Shown: positions 52,880-62,263, counted from the stretch's first letter. The stretch is 64,000 bases of DNA from Olavius algarvensis Delta 4 endosymbiont (GCA_905176665.1 CAJINA010000259.1:212363-276362); one strand, 5' to 3'. Notes: a model not told the origin generated them from the sequence alone. Numbers and translations are program-made.

Positions 52880-54382
52880 ATGATTACAGGCTATGCCACG
52901 CAGGCGGGAACCGCCGCGTATGCGGACCGGCACAATACCGTCGCCTATCATACAGTCGGGCCCGAAGGGCTGCATGTGAGCCAGGCCGGGTTCGGCTGCT
53001 ATCGTATCAGTGCCGGTATCCAGGCCCATGCCGCCGCTCTGGAGCAGGCTCTGCAAAGCGGGATCAACCTGATCGACACCAGCACCAATTATGCCGACGG
53101 CGACAGCGAACAATTGGTGGGCGCCGTCCTGCAGCAGGTGGTCGACAAGCACAGCCTGACGCGCGACCAGGTGGTGGTGGTTTCCAAGGTGGGTTACCTG
53201 CAGGGCCAAAACCTGACCCTCAGCCGCGATAGGGATGCCGCCGGCAGGCCTTTTCCGGACCTGGTGGCATACGGTCCGGACCTGCAACACTGCATCCACC
53301 CCGAATTCATCGCGGATCAACTGACCCGCAGTCTCGACCGGCTCGGCCTCGCTACCCTGGATTGTTACCTGCTTCACAACCCGGAGTACTATCTTGAGTG
53401 GGCCCTGAAAACACAAATGACGCTGGAGGATGCCCGCGCTGAATATTACCGCCGCATCCAGTTGGCTTTTAGCCACCTCGAAAAAGAAGTCACTGCCGGT
53501 CGCATCCGCACCTACGGTATCAGCTCTAATGCCTTTCCCGTATCCCGCGAGAACCCCCAATTCACATCCCTGGAAAACATCTGGGATATCGTGACGCGCA
53601 ATGGAGACGACCACCATTTTGCCCTGGTACAGATGCCGCTCAACATCATGGAGAGAGGCGCGGTACTGGAAATGAACCAGGCCGGCCCCAAAAGTGTACT
53701 GACCCTGGCACATGAGAAGAATTTAGGTGTGTTGATCAACCGTCCCCTGAATGCCTTCGACGGCAACAGCCTTGTCCGCCTGGCCGACACGAAGGCAGCC
53801 ACCGCCCAGCCTCACGATACGATCATCCGAAAAATCCGGATGGTCATCAAGTCGGAAACCCGACTCTGGAGAAAAATTCTGCCGGACTGTGAGGCCATTC
53901 CGGACGGCATCAAGATACGGATCAAAGAGCAGGCCGCGGTGGGCGATGCGCTTAAGCACTATTGGAAAAACTTCGGATCCTACGAAAGGTGGCGGCAGAC
54001 CAAGAACAGTATGTTTCTGCCCCGGGTGCAGGGCGTATTCGACTACCTGGCCCAGCAGGCCGACGCACATGCCGATCTGGCGGGCTGGATAGAGGCCCAT
54101 GCGGCGTGCCTGGAAGACGCATTTACGGCTGTGGCATCGCAGTATAGCGCCGCGGCCGCCCGTCGGACAACCTCCATCCGGGCCGCCATCTCGGCTGCGG
54201 ACCCCGATTGGGCCCGGGCCCATTCCTTGAGCCAGGGAGCCGTGCGGGCCATTCGATCAACCAAGGGGGTATCAGCGGTACTGGTCGGCATGCGCCGGCC
54301 CGCATATGTGGACGATATTCTGACGGAACTGCAACAGCCGGTCCAGACCACGGAACGGGCCGGATCATGGGAGTCTCTGTAA
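52880..54382 (+). CDS. Large aldo/keto reductase-family protein
   Basis: 500 residues, much longer than the usual ~320. The first ~330 residues are an aldo/keto reductase barrel resembling L-galactose dehydrogenase types: GFGCYRISAG, NLIDTSTNYADG (Asp, Tyr), VVVSKVGYL (Lys), CYLLHNPEYY (His). The C-terminal ~170 residues are helical and unassigned, with a closing AKR-like segment (SAVLVGMRRPAYVDDIL) that suggests the barrel is interrupted by an insertion at ~300-440. Substrate unknown. It has a good AAGGAG-type site at its ATG, and the DUF3783 gene follows 32 nt later. Confidence 0.8.
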   Translation: MITGYATQAGTAAYADRHNTVAYHTVGPEGLHVSQAGFGCYRISAGIQAHAAALEQALQSGINLIDTSTNYADGDSEQLVGAVLQQVVDKHSLTRDQVVVVSKVGYLQGQNLTLSRDRDAAGRPFPDLVAYGPDLQHCIHPEFIADQLTRSLDRLGLATLDCYLLHNPEYYLEWALKTQMTLEDARAEYYRRIQLAFSHLEKEVTAGRIRTYGISSNAFPVSRENPQFTSLENIWDIVTRNGDDHHFALVQMPLNIMERGAVLEMNQAGPKSVLTLAHEKNLGVLINRPLNAFDGNSLVRLADTKAATAQPHDTIIRKIRMVIKSETRLWRKILPDCEAIPDGIKIRIKEQAAVGDALKHYWKNFGSYERWRQTKNSMFLPRVQGVFDYLAQQADAHADLAGWIEAHAACLEDAFTAVASQYSAAAARRTTSIRAAISAADPDWARAHSLSQGAVRAIRSTKGVSAVLVGMRRPAYVDDILTELQQPVQTTERAGSWESL

Positions 54383-54414
54383 TCACAGAACGGTTGAAAC
54401 AAGGAGAATAACAG

Positions 54415-54837
54415 ATGAACGCTGGCACGTTTGAAAAGGTAACCCAATCCACAAAAGCCCTGTATGGCCCCCGGAAACTGCTTCTGTGTGGGTTCGCGGC
54501 CTCTATGCAGGCCAACTTTGCCAAAGTCCTGGAATTCAGCGGACTGGCGGAGCTTGATGTAGTCTGGGTGTCGGCAGCGCAAGCCGATGACGAGATCGGT
54601 CAATTGATGGAACTTACCCCCGGAACCGGAACAGGGATCGACTCCGACCTGCCCCGTGCTATCGTCGTGGCCGGTATCGGCGAAAATGAACTGCACAGCT
54701 TGATGAATGCCTGCCGGGCCAGCGGTATGAAATCCGCGCTTTGGGCGGTCCTGACACCTGTTTCCGAAAAATGGACGCTACGTCAACTCCTCGTGGAACT
54801 TGAAGCGGAGCGCACCGCTCTGCAGGACAAGGCCTAA
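54415..54837 (+). CDS. DUF3783 domain protein
   Basis: 140 residues. The second half matches the DUF3783 pattern: PRAIVVAGIGENELHSLMN, then ALWAVLTPVSEKWTLRQLL. Members are small soluble proteins of anaerobes, without an assigned role. It lies 32 nt after the large aldo/keto reductase and converges on the sulfite reductase gene with a 28-nt gap. Confidence 0.68.
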   Translation: MNAGTFEKVTQSTKALYGPRKLLLCGFAASMQANFAKVLEFSGLAELDVVWVSAAQADDEIGQLMELTPGTGTGIDSDLPRAIVVAGIGENELHSLMNACRASGMKSALWAVLTPVSEKWTLRQLLVELEAERTALQDKA

Positions 54838-54865
54838 CGGTCGGTTTGCGGCCCATCTGGCTGGG

Positions 54866-55519
54866 CTAGAGCACCTCGCGAAACGGTTCCAGGCCGACAC
54901 GCTCGATCATCTTCCCGAGCCGCTCACCTCTTTTACCGTTTTCGCGGTAAAATTCCACCAGACGCGCTATGAGGGCGAGGGTCGCTTCATCCGTGAGCCC
55001 AGACGTCAAATCAACCGCCAGGCGCGGGCGGGGGCCCACATTTCCCCCGATCATCAGGGTCCACCCGTCGGCTTTGCCAACCAGGCCGATATCCCGGACC
55101 ACCGATTCCGAGCAGTTCAGATTGCATCCGGACACGGCCATCTTCAGCTTGTTGGGCAGCTGCATGCCGTGATAGGTTTCATCCAGTTTCAAACCCAGGT
55201 TCAGGGCGTCCTGCACAGCCAGGCGGCAGTACTCGATTCCCGGGCACGTACGGATGCTGCGTACACACAACCCCACGGCCGCGCCTTTGTCCACGCCCAG
55301 ATCATCCCAGACGGCATCGATGTCCTGCTCTTTGAGGCCCACCAGGGCAAACCGGGTAGCCCCGGTTATTTTTATCAGGTCAACCTCGTATTTCTCGGCG
55401 ACATTGGCGACCCGGCGCAGCAATTCCGGTGTTACCAGTCCGCAGGGAATATGCGGGGCAATAGCATACGTTTTCTTGTCGCGCTGTAAAATGGCACCTT
55501 TCTCTCCCAGCTTTAGCAT
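54866..55519 (-). CDS. Assimilatory-type small siroheme sulfite reductase-like protein
   Basis: 217 residues, the length of the monomeric low-spin assimilatory-type sulfite reductase of Desulfovibrio. It has one nitrite/sulfite reductase ferredoxin-like half and the siroheme-4Fe4S site: RTCPGIEYC (CX5C) and SGCNLNCSES (CX3C). It reduces sulfite (or is a related siroheme protein) in the cytoplasm. The start at ATG 55519 has GGAGG 5 nt upstream; a longer start 21 nt upstream is less likely. It is a single gene between convergent and unrelated neighbours. No dsrAB is in the window. Confidence 0.86.
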   Translation of the reverse strand: MLKLGEKGAILQRDKKTYAIAPHIPCGLVTPELLRRVANVAEKYEVDLIKITGATRFALVGLKEQDIDAVWDDLGVDKGAAVGLCVRSIRTCPGIEYCRLAVQDALNLGLKLDETYHGMQLPNKLKMAVSGCNLNCSESVVRDIGLVGKADGWTLMIGGNVGPRPRLAVDLTSGLTDEATLALIARLVEFYRENGKRGERLGKMIERVGLEPFREVL

Positions 55520-55658
55520 GCACACCTCCCGATTCAGCAATCACACTTTCCGGCCCGCAATCCGGTGCAGGCTCCGGCAGCAGTGTCTGTATTGTCCCTC
55601 AAGTTTTCAAACAAATAGACCCAGGCCGGCAATATAACCGGCCGCACTCCGCTCAGAT

Positions 55659-56216
55659 TCAGGTCAGGTGATGCTGCCGCACGTACTCATACATCACCAG
55701 TGAGGCCGCCACGCTGACATTGAGGCTCTGTACCTTCCCGAACTGCGGAATCCTTACCATCTGTATATCGCCATAGCGGCCCGGATCAAAACTCAGCCCA
55801 ACCCCTTCGTTGCCGAACACAAAGGCGCTCTTTTCCGGCAGGGTACATCCACCGAGGGTCTTGCCGGCTTGCGGTGCGGTGGCAAACAACCGGTACCCCT
55901 GACGACGCAGCACCTGGTAACAGCTGTCGAAGTCACCGTGATAATGCGCCGGTACCCATTTGAACGATCCCATGGCCGGGCCCGGATCGAAATAGTCGAC
56001 GCCGATCAGGTGTACCTCCCGCATGCCAAAGGCATCTGCACTCCTGAAGACTTTACCCACATTGAACTGAGGCTTGAGGTGGTCCAGAATAACGATGCCG
56101 GGATGGGGCCCCGGCTTGGCCAGCCGGTTGAGCAAACGCTGCCGCTCATAGTTCTTACGGGCCAGCCGCCGCTCGCGTATGAGCCGCCGGGTCAATTTTT
56201 TCAGACGTCTTCCCAT
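55659..56216 (-). CDS. TrmH/SpoU-family RNA 2'-O-methyltransferase
   Basis: 185 residues with the knotted SPOUT fold: NVGKVFRSADAFGM (motif 1), FVFGNEGVGLS (motif 2) and QSLNVSVAASLVMYEY (motif 3). It uses SAM to methylate a ribose 2'-OH in tRNA or rRNA. The N-terminal ~35 residues are strongly basic (RRLKKLTRRLIRERRLARK), suited to RNA binding. Which nucleotide it modifies cannot be told; TrmL- or TrmH-like is most likely. Confidence 0.88.
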   Translation of the reverse strand: MGRRLKKLTRRLIRERRLARKNYERQRLLNRLAKPGPHPGIVILDHLKPQFNVGKVFRSADAFGMREVHLIGVDYFDPGPAMGSFKWVPAHYHGDFDSCYQVLRRQGYRLFATAPQAGKTLGGCTLPEKSAFVFGNEGVGLSFDPGRYGDIQMVRIPQFGKVQSLNVSVAASLVMYEYVRQHHLT

Positions 56217-56310
56217 GTGGTTACAGAAAGCTATGTAAATTTCAGAACGGATCTTGTATAATCCTTTTCACTCGAATTGTCACCATCAAACCAGGGCGGA
56301 TGGAGAAATC

Positions 56311-57333
56311 ATGATGAAAAAGGTTGTACTTATTGCAGGTTACGTGTTTATCGCAGTTCTGACGGTTTTCCTGGGTGTTTCTGTAGCGCAGGCCGGCTGT
56401 GAAAAAGGGGATTGCACGAATGGGCCCGGCCGCTATGCCTGGCCGGACGGGTCCAGCTATACCGGCGATTTTCTAAACGGTAAATTTCACGGCCAGGGAA
56501 CTTACGCCTGGGCGGACGGCAAGAAATATGTTGGCGGGTTTAAGGGTGATAAACGCAGCGGCCTGGGCACGTTTACCTGGCCCAATGGCGCCAACTACTA
56601 TGGTGAGTGGGAAAACGGCAAGAAAGTCGGCTACGGCATCTACACCTTCCCGGACGGCCGCAAAAACATGGGTATTTGGGAAAATGGATCGCTTGCCCAG
56701 GAAATGGACGAGGCCGAGGTGCAGGCCTTGCTGGCCCCGAAAACAATGCCCCCGGCACCGGCCGTCACGGCTGCCGCTGCAGCGCCGGCAGCGCCCGATT
56801 CACCACCTCCCGCAGCCGCGCCGGCCGATAGTGGTGCGGACAACGACCTGGACAAGCAGTTGGCCGCCCTGACCGGGCAGGTTGAACAGGCGGCGGACAC
56901 AGAACAGCGTATCCAGGCTAACGAAGCCGCAGCCGCAGCTCCGGCCGATGGAACCCCCTATGTGGTTTCCGTCCAGAAGCTGTCGCTGGTGGACGGGCGA
57001 ACCTTCAACACCTGGGACAACATCCCCTTGCTGGCAGTCGGTCCTATTGCCCCCATCGGTACCTGCAGCGTGAAAATCGACCAGGATGCGTCGGATAAGA
57101 ATGCCGGCAAATTCATGGTTCAGCTGAAAATCGTCAACAGCTCCGGCTGCCCGCTAGAGTTCCAGGGGTTCATTCAGGCAGGCGACTACTACGTGAGAAT
57201 GGTCTCCTGGTCCGGGGCCCAGGCGTTAGCCCCCCAAAGCGAGAAGGAGATTTCACAGGCTATCACCCTCGAAAAGGATGCCCCGCGTTCCGACATCGTG
57301 TTCAAACTGCAGGGAGCCGGTTGTCAAATGTGA
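56311..57333 (+). CDS. Exported MORN-repeat protein with C-terminal beta domain
   Basis: 340 residues. Signal peptide 1-30 (ending VAQAG), then three to four MORN repeats at ~35-135 (YTGDFLNGKFHGQGTYAWADG, shown in part; YYGEWENGKKVGYG). An Ala/Pro-rich linker and a short acidic helix follow, then a Cys-containing beta domain (~225-340: GTCSVKIDQDA, NSSGCPLEFQG, GAGCQM). MORN repeats bind lipids or act as scaffolds. The ATG at 56311 has GGAG upstream; a second ATG directly follows. A TATAAT sits 35 nt upstream without a clear -35. Probably an envelope protein; function unknown. Confidence 0.78.
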   Translation: MMKKVVLIAGYVFIAVLTVFLGVSVAQAGCEKGDCTNGPGRYAWPDGSSYTGDFLNGKFHGQGTYAWADGKKYVGGFKGDKRSGLGTFTWPNGANYYGEWENGKKVGYGIYTFPDGRKNMGIWENGSLAQEMDEAEVQALLAPKTMPPAPAVTAAAAAPAAPDSPPPAAAPADSGADNDLDKQLAALTGQVEQAADTEQRIQANEAAAAAPADGTPYVVSVQKLSLVDGRTFNTWDNIPLLAVGPIAPIGTCSVKIDQDASDKNAGKFMVQLKIVNSSGCPLEFQGFIQAGDYYVRMVSWSGAQALAPQSEKEISQAITLEKDAPRSDIVFKLQGAGCQM

Positions 57334-57368
57334 TCAGAATTGGACAGCCCGGGCTGACAAATGGGTGT

Positions 57369-58463
57369 CTACTTAGAAAAAGTCCGGTAGACCCTCTCAA
57401 TGCCCTCTTTCAGGGGAATGGTCGGCTGCCAGCCAAGTTGCGATATCCTGCTGGAATCCATCAATTTCCTATCCATTCCATCAGGTTTTGACTCGTCCCA
57501 GTGAATGGCGCCCTCATATCCCACCACCTGGGCCACCAGATGCACCAGGTCATGAATGGAAATCTCGCGGCCGGCACCTATGTTCAAAAATGAAATCTGG
57601 GCCTCCGCCATCATCTGCTCGTAACGTTCATCTTCAAGACGCATGACAAACAGGCAGGCCGTCGCCATATCATCCACATGTAAAAATTCCCGCAGCGGTT
57701 TTCCAGAGCCCCACATGACCATCCCGGGCGACTTGGGACGACTATCTATATTGGTATTAAAAACAGTGGGATGTCCTGCCTTATCTAAAAGGGCATCCAA
57801 GCATGCACGGACATCATACGGGATCGGACCATACCGTTGCTGATCACTGTGCAGCGCATCGCCATCCCCTTTGCAGGCTTTTTTAGCCAAATGCAATTTC
57901 CGGATAATGGCCGGCAGTACATGCGAGTTCTCAAGATCGTAGTTGTCATTCTGACCAAACAGGTTCGTCGGCATGACCGCCCGGAAGGCTGTCCGGTGTT
58001 GTGCATTGTAGGCTTCACACATCTTGATTCCACCGATTTTGGCGACCGCGTAGGGTTCATTGGTTGGTTCCAGGGCCCCGGTGAGCAAAGACTCCTCGCG
58101 CAAGGGCTGGGCCGCCTGCCGTGGATAAATGCATGAACTGCCTAAAAACAGGAGGCGCCGGATGCCGGCTTCAAAAGCTTGATGCATGACATTGGCCTCG
58201 ATCATCAAATTCTCATAGATGAAATTGGCTCTATACGTGTTATTGGCATACACGCCGCCGACCCGGGCCGCCGCCAGGAAGACAGCGTCAATCTTCTCTT
58301 TTGAAAAAAACCGCCTGACGGCCCGCTGCTCGGTCAGGTCAAGCGCCTGGCGCGTGCGCGTCACGATCCGCGTAAAGCCGCCGGCTTTGAGTCGTCGCAC
58401 CAACGCCGAACCGGCCATCCCCCTATGGCCCGCCACAAAAATCCTGTCATGGGTATCCAGCAT
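57369..58463 (-). CDS. fcl: GDP-L-fucose synthase
   Basis: 364 residues. It converts GDP-4-keto-6-deoxymannose to GDP-L-fucose by epimerisation and NADPH reduction. Motifs: IFVAGHRGMAGSAL, LGSSCIYP with the catalytic Ser/Cys, EPYAVAKIGG as YxxxK, and PTNLFGQNDNYD. It is ~45 residues longer than E. coli Fcl owing to an insertion after IRKLHLAKK (KGDGDALHSDQQRYG). Start at ATG 58463, 5 nt after the gmd stop. Together with gmd it completes the GDP-mannose to GDP-fucose route. Confidence 0.9.
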   Translation of the reverse strand: MLDTHDRIFVAGHRGMAGSALVRRLKAGGFTRIVTRTRQALDLTEQRAVRRFFSKEKIDAVFLAAARVGGVYANNTYRANFIYENLMIEANVMHQAFEAGIRRLLFLGSSCIYPRQAAQPLREESLLTGALEPTNEPYAVAKIGGIKMCEAYNAQHRTAFRAVMPTNLFGQNDNYDLENSHVLPAIIRKLHLAKKACKGDGDALHSDQQRYGPIPYDVRACLDALLDKAGHPTVFNTNIDSRPKSPGMVMWGSGKPLREFLHVDDMATACLFVMRLEDERYEQMMAEAQISFLNIGAGREISIHDLVHLVAQVVGYEGAIHWDESKPDGMDRKLMDSSRISQLGWQPTIPLKEGIERVYRTFSK

Positions 58464-58468
58464 AATCT

Positions 58469-59551
58469 TTACTCGAAATAATCCTTTACCTGGAATCCTT
58501 CCTGCTGGCACATCTCGTCGCGCCGGGCCTCCTCCAGATCTGCGGTCACCATTTCGCTAACCAGTTCCGGGAAGGTGATTTTAGGTTCCCAGCCGAGTTT
58601 GGCTTTGGCTTTGGTCGGGTCGCCCAGCAGGGTCTCCACCTCGGTGGGGCGGAAATAACGCGGGTCGATCCGGACAATGGCGCGGCCGTCGAAAAGCCCC
58701 TGCTCATCCTCACCCTTGCCCTTCCACTCCAATTGCATGCCGAGTTCACCGGCGGCCAGGTTCACGAAATCTCTAACGCTGTGCTGCAGCCCCGTGGCAA
58801 TGACGAAGTCGTCCGGTTCAGCCTGCTGCAGCATGAGCCACATCATCTCCACATAGTCCTTCGCATGCCCCCAGTCTCTTAGTGCATCGAGATTGCCCAG
58901 GTAGAGGCAGTCCTGGAGGCCCAGTTTGATCCGCGCCAGCGCCCGGGTGATCTTGCGGGTAACGAAGGTCTCGCCGCGCACGGGTGACTCGTGGTTGAAA
59001 AGAATACCGTTGCAGGCAAACATGCTGTAAGCCTCCCGATAGTTGATCGTGATCCAGTAGGCGAACAGTTTGGAAACGGCATAGGGTGAGCGGGGATAGA
59101 AAGGTGTCTCTTCGGTCTGCGGGATCTGCTGAACTTTTCCGTAGAGCTCGGAAGTGGAGGCCTGGTAATAGCGGGTCTCCTTTTGAAGGTTCAGGATACG
59201 GATCGCCTCCAGCAGCCTCAGGGCTCCGAGGGCATCGGTGTTGGCCGTGTATTCCGGTGACTCAAACGACACCTGTACATGGCTCTGGGCCGCCAGGTTG
59301 TAAACTTCGGACGGCCGCACCTCCTGAATAATGCGAATTAAGTTGGTCGAATCGGTGAGGTCCCCGTAGTGCATGAAAAAGCGAACACCGATTTCATGGG
59401 GGTCCCGGTACAGGTGATCCACGCGATCTGTATTGAACAGGGAGGCCCTGCGCTTGATCCCGTGGACCTCATAGCCTTTTTTCAAGAGAAATTCGGCCAA
59501 TAGGGCGCCGTCTTGCCCGGTAACCCCGGTAATAAGAGCTTTTCTAGCCAT
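58469..59551 (-). CDS. gmd: GDP-mannose 4,6-dehydratase
   Basis: 360 residues. It is an NADP-dependent dehydratase that makes GDP-4-keto-6-deoxymannose. Signature stretches: ITGVTGQDGALLAEFLL, YNLAAQSHVQVSFE, ASTSELYGKVQ, SPYAVSKLFAYW (YxxxK) and FNHESPVRGETFVTRKI. Length and motif set are canonical. It is co-transcribed with fcl. The mannose-phosphate genes that feed it are not in the window. Confidence 0.96.
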   Translation of the reverse strand: MARKALITGVTGQDGALLAEFLLKKGYEVHGIKRRASLFNTDRVDHLYRDPHEIGVRFFMHYGDLTDSTNLIRIIQEVRPSEVYNLAAQSHVQVSFESPEYTANTDALGALRLLEAIRILNLQKETRYYQASTSELYGKVQQIPQTEETPFYPRSPYAVSKLFAYWITINYREAYSMFACNGILFNHESPVRGETFVTRKITRALARIKLGLQDCLYLGNLDALRDWGHAKDYVEMMWLMLQQAEPDDFVIATGLQHSVRDFVNLAAGELGMQLEWKGKGEDEQGLFDGRAIVRIDPRYFRPTEVETLLGDPTKAKAKLGWEPKITFPELVSEMVTADLEEARRDEMCQQEGFQVKDYFE

Positions 59552-59555
59552 GTGC

Positions 59556-59828
59556 TTATCCTTCGTCCATCTGCTGTATTTTTTTTAGTTTTTTCAATTT
59601 ATTATACCGGAAAATCAGATCCAGCCACTCCCGGAAAAGGGGCAGGAGCGTGTCGCTCCCCCGGTGTTGTTCCCGGGTTCCCAGAGCCTCCAGCGCTGCC
59701 ACCAGATCCTTGCGATCCGGCTCTTTGTCAAGCAGGTGACGATAAATGCGCCGGGCCTCGTCCAGGTTGCCCTGCTGGGCGTGGACCCGGGCCATGGTAA
59801 CCGTGTAGAAAGTCTCATCTGCGGTCAT
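59556..59828 (-). CDS. Small TPR-like protein
   Basis: 90 residues with a single tetratricopeptide-like hairpin (YTVTMARVHAQQGNLDEARR, IYRHLLDKEPDRKDLVAAL) and a basic C-terminal helix (RYNKLKKLKKIQQ). The ATG overlaps the ftsB stop (ATGA), so the two are translationally coupled, and gmd starts 4 nt after its stop. It could assist envelope protein assembly; no specific function is known. Confidence 0.7.
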   Translation of the reverse strand: MTADETFYTVTMARVHAQQGNLDEARRIYRHLLDKEPDRKDLVAALEALGTREQHRGSDTLLPLFREWLDLIFRYNKLKKLKKIQQMDEG

Positions 59829-60151
59829 GGTTTTGTATCCTTTTGCTTTGCCGGGGGCTTTTTCTTCGCCGGGTCATTGAATCGGACAATCACTTCGTCA
59901 CGCCCGATCATACCCAGTTCCTGCCGGGCCACGTGCTCGATGTAGGCCGGATCGGTCTTAAGGCGGTCTATCTCCCGGCGCAGCGACAGGTTCTGCTGAG
60001 TGAGATCACGGTTGTCCCGGAGCAGCCGGTCACGCTCTCCTTTGAGGCGATCGACTTCAACCACCCCCCGGTCACCAAAAATAATGACCAGCAGGACGTT
60101 CAGTAAAACCAGTGTCACTAACGACAATAGAATTTTTTGGCCGGCGCTCAC
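59825..60151 (-). CDS. ftsB: FtsB/DivIC-type cell division protein
   Basis: About 108 residues: a short cytoplasmic start, one membrane helix (ILLSLVTLVLLNVLLVIIFG) and a periplasmic coiled coil (VDRLKGERDRLLRDNRDLTQQ, shown in part), ending with the conserved YIEHVARQELGMI. FtsB/DivIC bridges FtsL and FtsQ in the divisome. I prefer the GTG at 60151 with GGGTGGGA just upstream; a TTG start 36 nt further up is in frame. The tail is Lys/Pro-rich. It belongs to a unit with the TPR gene downstream. Confidence 0.85.
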   Translation of the reverse strand: MSAGQKILLSLVTLVLLNVLLVIIFGDRGVVEVDRLKGERDRLLRDNRDLTQQNLSLRREIDRLKTDPAYIEHVARQELGMIGRDEVIVRFNDPAKKKPPAKQKDTKP

Positions 60152-60268
60152 GTCGCTTCCCACCCGCACAGTCACCCGACCCAACAAAGGCGGGTGGCGT
60201 ATCGTCCCCAGATTAATTGTCTGATCAGAGATTATCTATCAGTTTTTCCACCAGCATGCAATCAAATG

Positions 60269-61852
60269 TCAGGTGCGGGGACGGGAGCGGATCCCGTTGA
60301 TCAGGACCGTTAATTCGGAGGAACGGGCCAGCCGAGCGGCGCTGAAATAGATGATGATACCGGCCAGGATACAAAGGCCGAGTCCAAACCCAACAGACAG
60401 GGCTGTCGGGGAACCAGCGCCGTTGATACCCGGCCGGGTAACGAAAAGACCGGCCGACATGATCAGGGCACACCCCAACGCTTTGCCGGCTGACCGAAGC
60501 ATGGCCGCCCCGCCCAGGCAGCCCAATCGGAAGCGCAGGGCTGTGAAAAGCAAGATCACATTGACCCCTGAGGCAATGGAGGTTGCCAGGGCCAGGCCCG
60601 CATGCCCCATGTAGCGCATGAGGGTAAGACCGCAGACGATATTGACCCCAATGCTGACGGCGGCTGTCCAGACCGGTGTGCGGGTATCCTGCAGGGCGTA
60701 GAAGGTCTGCGTTGCCAAACGGGCCAAGGTAAACGCCCATAGACCGGCAGCATAGTATAAAAGTGCGGCGGCCGTCAGATGAACCGCCTCCAGATCAAAA
60801 GCCCCCCTTTTGAATAGCAGCCAGATGATCGGCTCGCGCAGCAGAATCAGGCCGCACATGGCCGGTATCGTGATAAACAAAACGGTGTTTACCGCGTGGC
60901 CCAAGGTCCTGGTGATGGCTGTCCGGTCGCCCGTCAAGGCCTGACGGGAGAGGCTCGGCAGCAACGCCGTGGCAGCAGCCAGGCCTACAATTCCCAGGGG
61001 AAATTGCACCAGACGATCAGCATAATAGAGATAGGAAACACTCCCCTGGGGCAGCAAGGTGGCCAACTGCGTGTTGATCAACAGGTTGATTTGATAGACG
61101 GCCGCCCCAAACGCGGCCGGCAACATGAGACCGCCTATTTTTTTCAGCCCCGCATGATAGAAGGCCACCGGCCGGCCGAGGCGGATGCCGTAGCGATAAA
61201 GAAACGGGACCTGCAAGGCCAATTGCCCGGCGCCGCCGGCCAGGACGCCCATCGCCAGACCTTCTACCGGCTGTTCCAGATGGGGTGATACAACAAGGGC
61301 CGCACCGATAATGGCCAGGTTCAACACGACCGGCGCCAGTGCCGGTGCGGCGAAATGACCGAACACATTCAATATTCCCATACTCAGGGCGACAAGCCCG
61401 ATAAAGAAGATGTAGGGAAACATGATCCGGGTCAATTCTACCGTCAATGTAAACAGGGCCGGGTTATCCCTGAAGCCCGGCCCGACCAGCGTGACGATGC
61501 TCGGCGCCATCAAGATTCCCAGCAGTACCAGGCCGGTCAACAGGATCATCAGTAACAGCAGGGTCGCCTGGGCCAGCCGCAACGCTTCTGCGCGGCCCTT
61601 GGCATGCAGGGTCTCGGTGAAAACCGGGATGAAAGAAACACTCAGGCTGCCTTCGGCGAACATGCGGCGCAGGAGGTTGGGAATTCGAAAGGCCACAAAA
61701 AACGCGTCTGCGCTGGCCGTGGCACCAAACAAACCGGCGACCACCGCATCACGTACATAACCGAGCAGCCGGCTGAGGAGGGTGGCGCCCCCGACCACAC
61801 CCGCCGCCCGGGTAACCTGGTCCTCACCTGAATGGCCGGCAGTCACGGACAC
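60269..61852 (-). CDS. murJ: Lipid II flippase MurJ
   Basis: 527 residues with about 14 membrane helices. The MurJ family opens with GVVGGATLLSRLLGYVRD and has ADAFFVAFRIPNLLRRMFAEG, including the essential Arg residues of the cavity, and YADRLVQFPLG in TM7-8. It flips lipid II across the inner membrane for peptidoglycan synthesis. The start codon is a GTG at 61852. The gene is 117 nt upstream of ftsB on the same strand, a fitting division/wall cluster, and diverges from rpsT. Confidence 0.96.
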   Translation of the reverse strand: MSVTAGHSGEDQVTRAAGVVGGATLLSRLLGYVRDAVVAGLFGATASADAFFVAFRIPNLLRRMFAEGSLSVSFIPVFTETLHAKGRAEALRLAQATLLLLMILLTGLVLLGILMAPSIVTLVGPGFRDNPALFTLTVELTRIMFPYIFFIGLVALSMGILNVFGHFAAPALAPVVLNLAIIGAALVVSPHLEQPVEGLAMGVLAGGAGQLALQVPFLYRYGIRLGRPVAFYHAGLKKIGGLMLPAAFGAAVYQINLLINTQLATLLPQGSVSYLYYADRLVQFPLGIVGLAAATALLPSLSRQALTGDRTAITRTLGHAVNTVLFITIPAMCGLILLREPIIWLLFKRGAFDLEAVHLTAAALLYYAAGLWAFTLARLATQTFYALQDTRTPVWTAAVSIGVNIVCGLTLMRYMGHAGLALATSIASGVNVILLFTALRFRLGCLGGAAMLRSAGKALGCALIMSAGLFVTRPGINGAGSPTALSVGFGLGLCILAGIIIYFSAARLARSSELTVLINGIRSRPRT

Positions 61853-61928
61853 AGCCCGCCGGATGGATGGTTGGAAGCGCAGCCGCGGGGCAAGAAAACC
61901 GCAGGCGGAGAAAAATCAAAATAATCTC

Positions 61929-61957
61929 TTGACATATCAGAGTTGAATTTATATGTG
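61929..61957 (+). promoter_or_regulatory. Sigma-70 promoter for rpsT
   Basis: TTGACA, a 17-nt spacer, then TATGTG (a weak -10). The start codon is 45 nt downstream. Confidence 0.6.
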
Positions 61958-62001
61958 TTCGTTTTTATATTTGCTAATAACATTTGAAAGGAGCAAGAGC
62001 G

Positions 62002-62253
62002 TTGGCTAATCATAAATCCGCTTTAAAACGTGCCCGGCAGAATGAAAACCGCCGGTTGCGTAATAAATCCGTTAAAACCAGAGTGAAATCTGTGGTAAAG
62101 GCCGTTCGGACTGCCGGCGATGATGCCGCGGCCAAACTTGATGAGGCCAAATCCGTAATCGACAAGGCCGCCAAAAGAGGCGTTATCCACAAACGCACCG
62201 CCGCCCGCAGCATTTCCCGTCTGTCCAAACACGTCAATTCCGTTTCCAAATAA
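62002..62253 (+). CDS. rpsT: Small ribosomal subunit protein bS20
   Basis: 83 residues beginning (M)ANHKSALKRARQNENRRLRN, the standard bS20 N-terminus, and ending in the helical ARSISRLSKHV. It binds 16S rRNA early in 30S assembly. The start is TTG at 62002 with AAAGGAG upstream; a TTG 18 nt further up is in frame but overlaps that site. UUG starts are typical of rpsT, where S20 represses its own translation. It is monocistronic. Confidence 0.96.
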   Translation: MANHKSALKRARQNENRRLRNKSVKTRVKSVVKAVRTAGDDAAAKLDEAKSVIDKAAKRGVIHKRTAARSISRLSKHVNSVSK

Positions 62254-62263
62254 GCGGTTGCTC

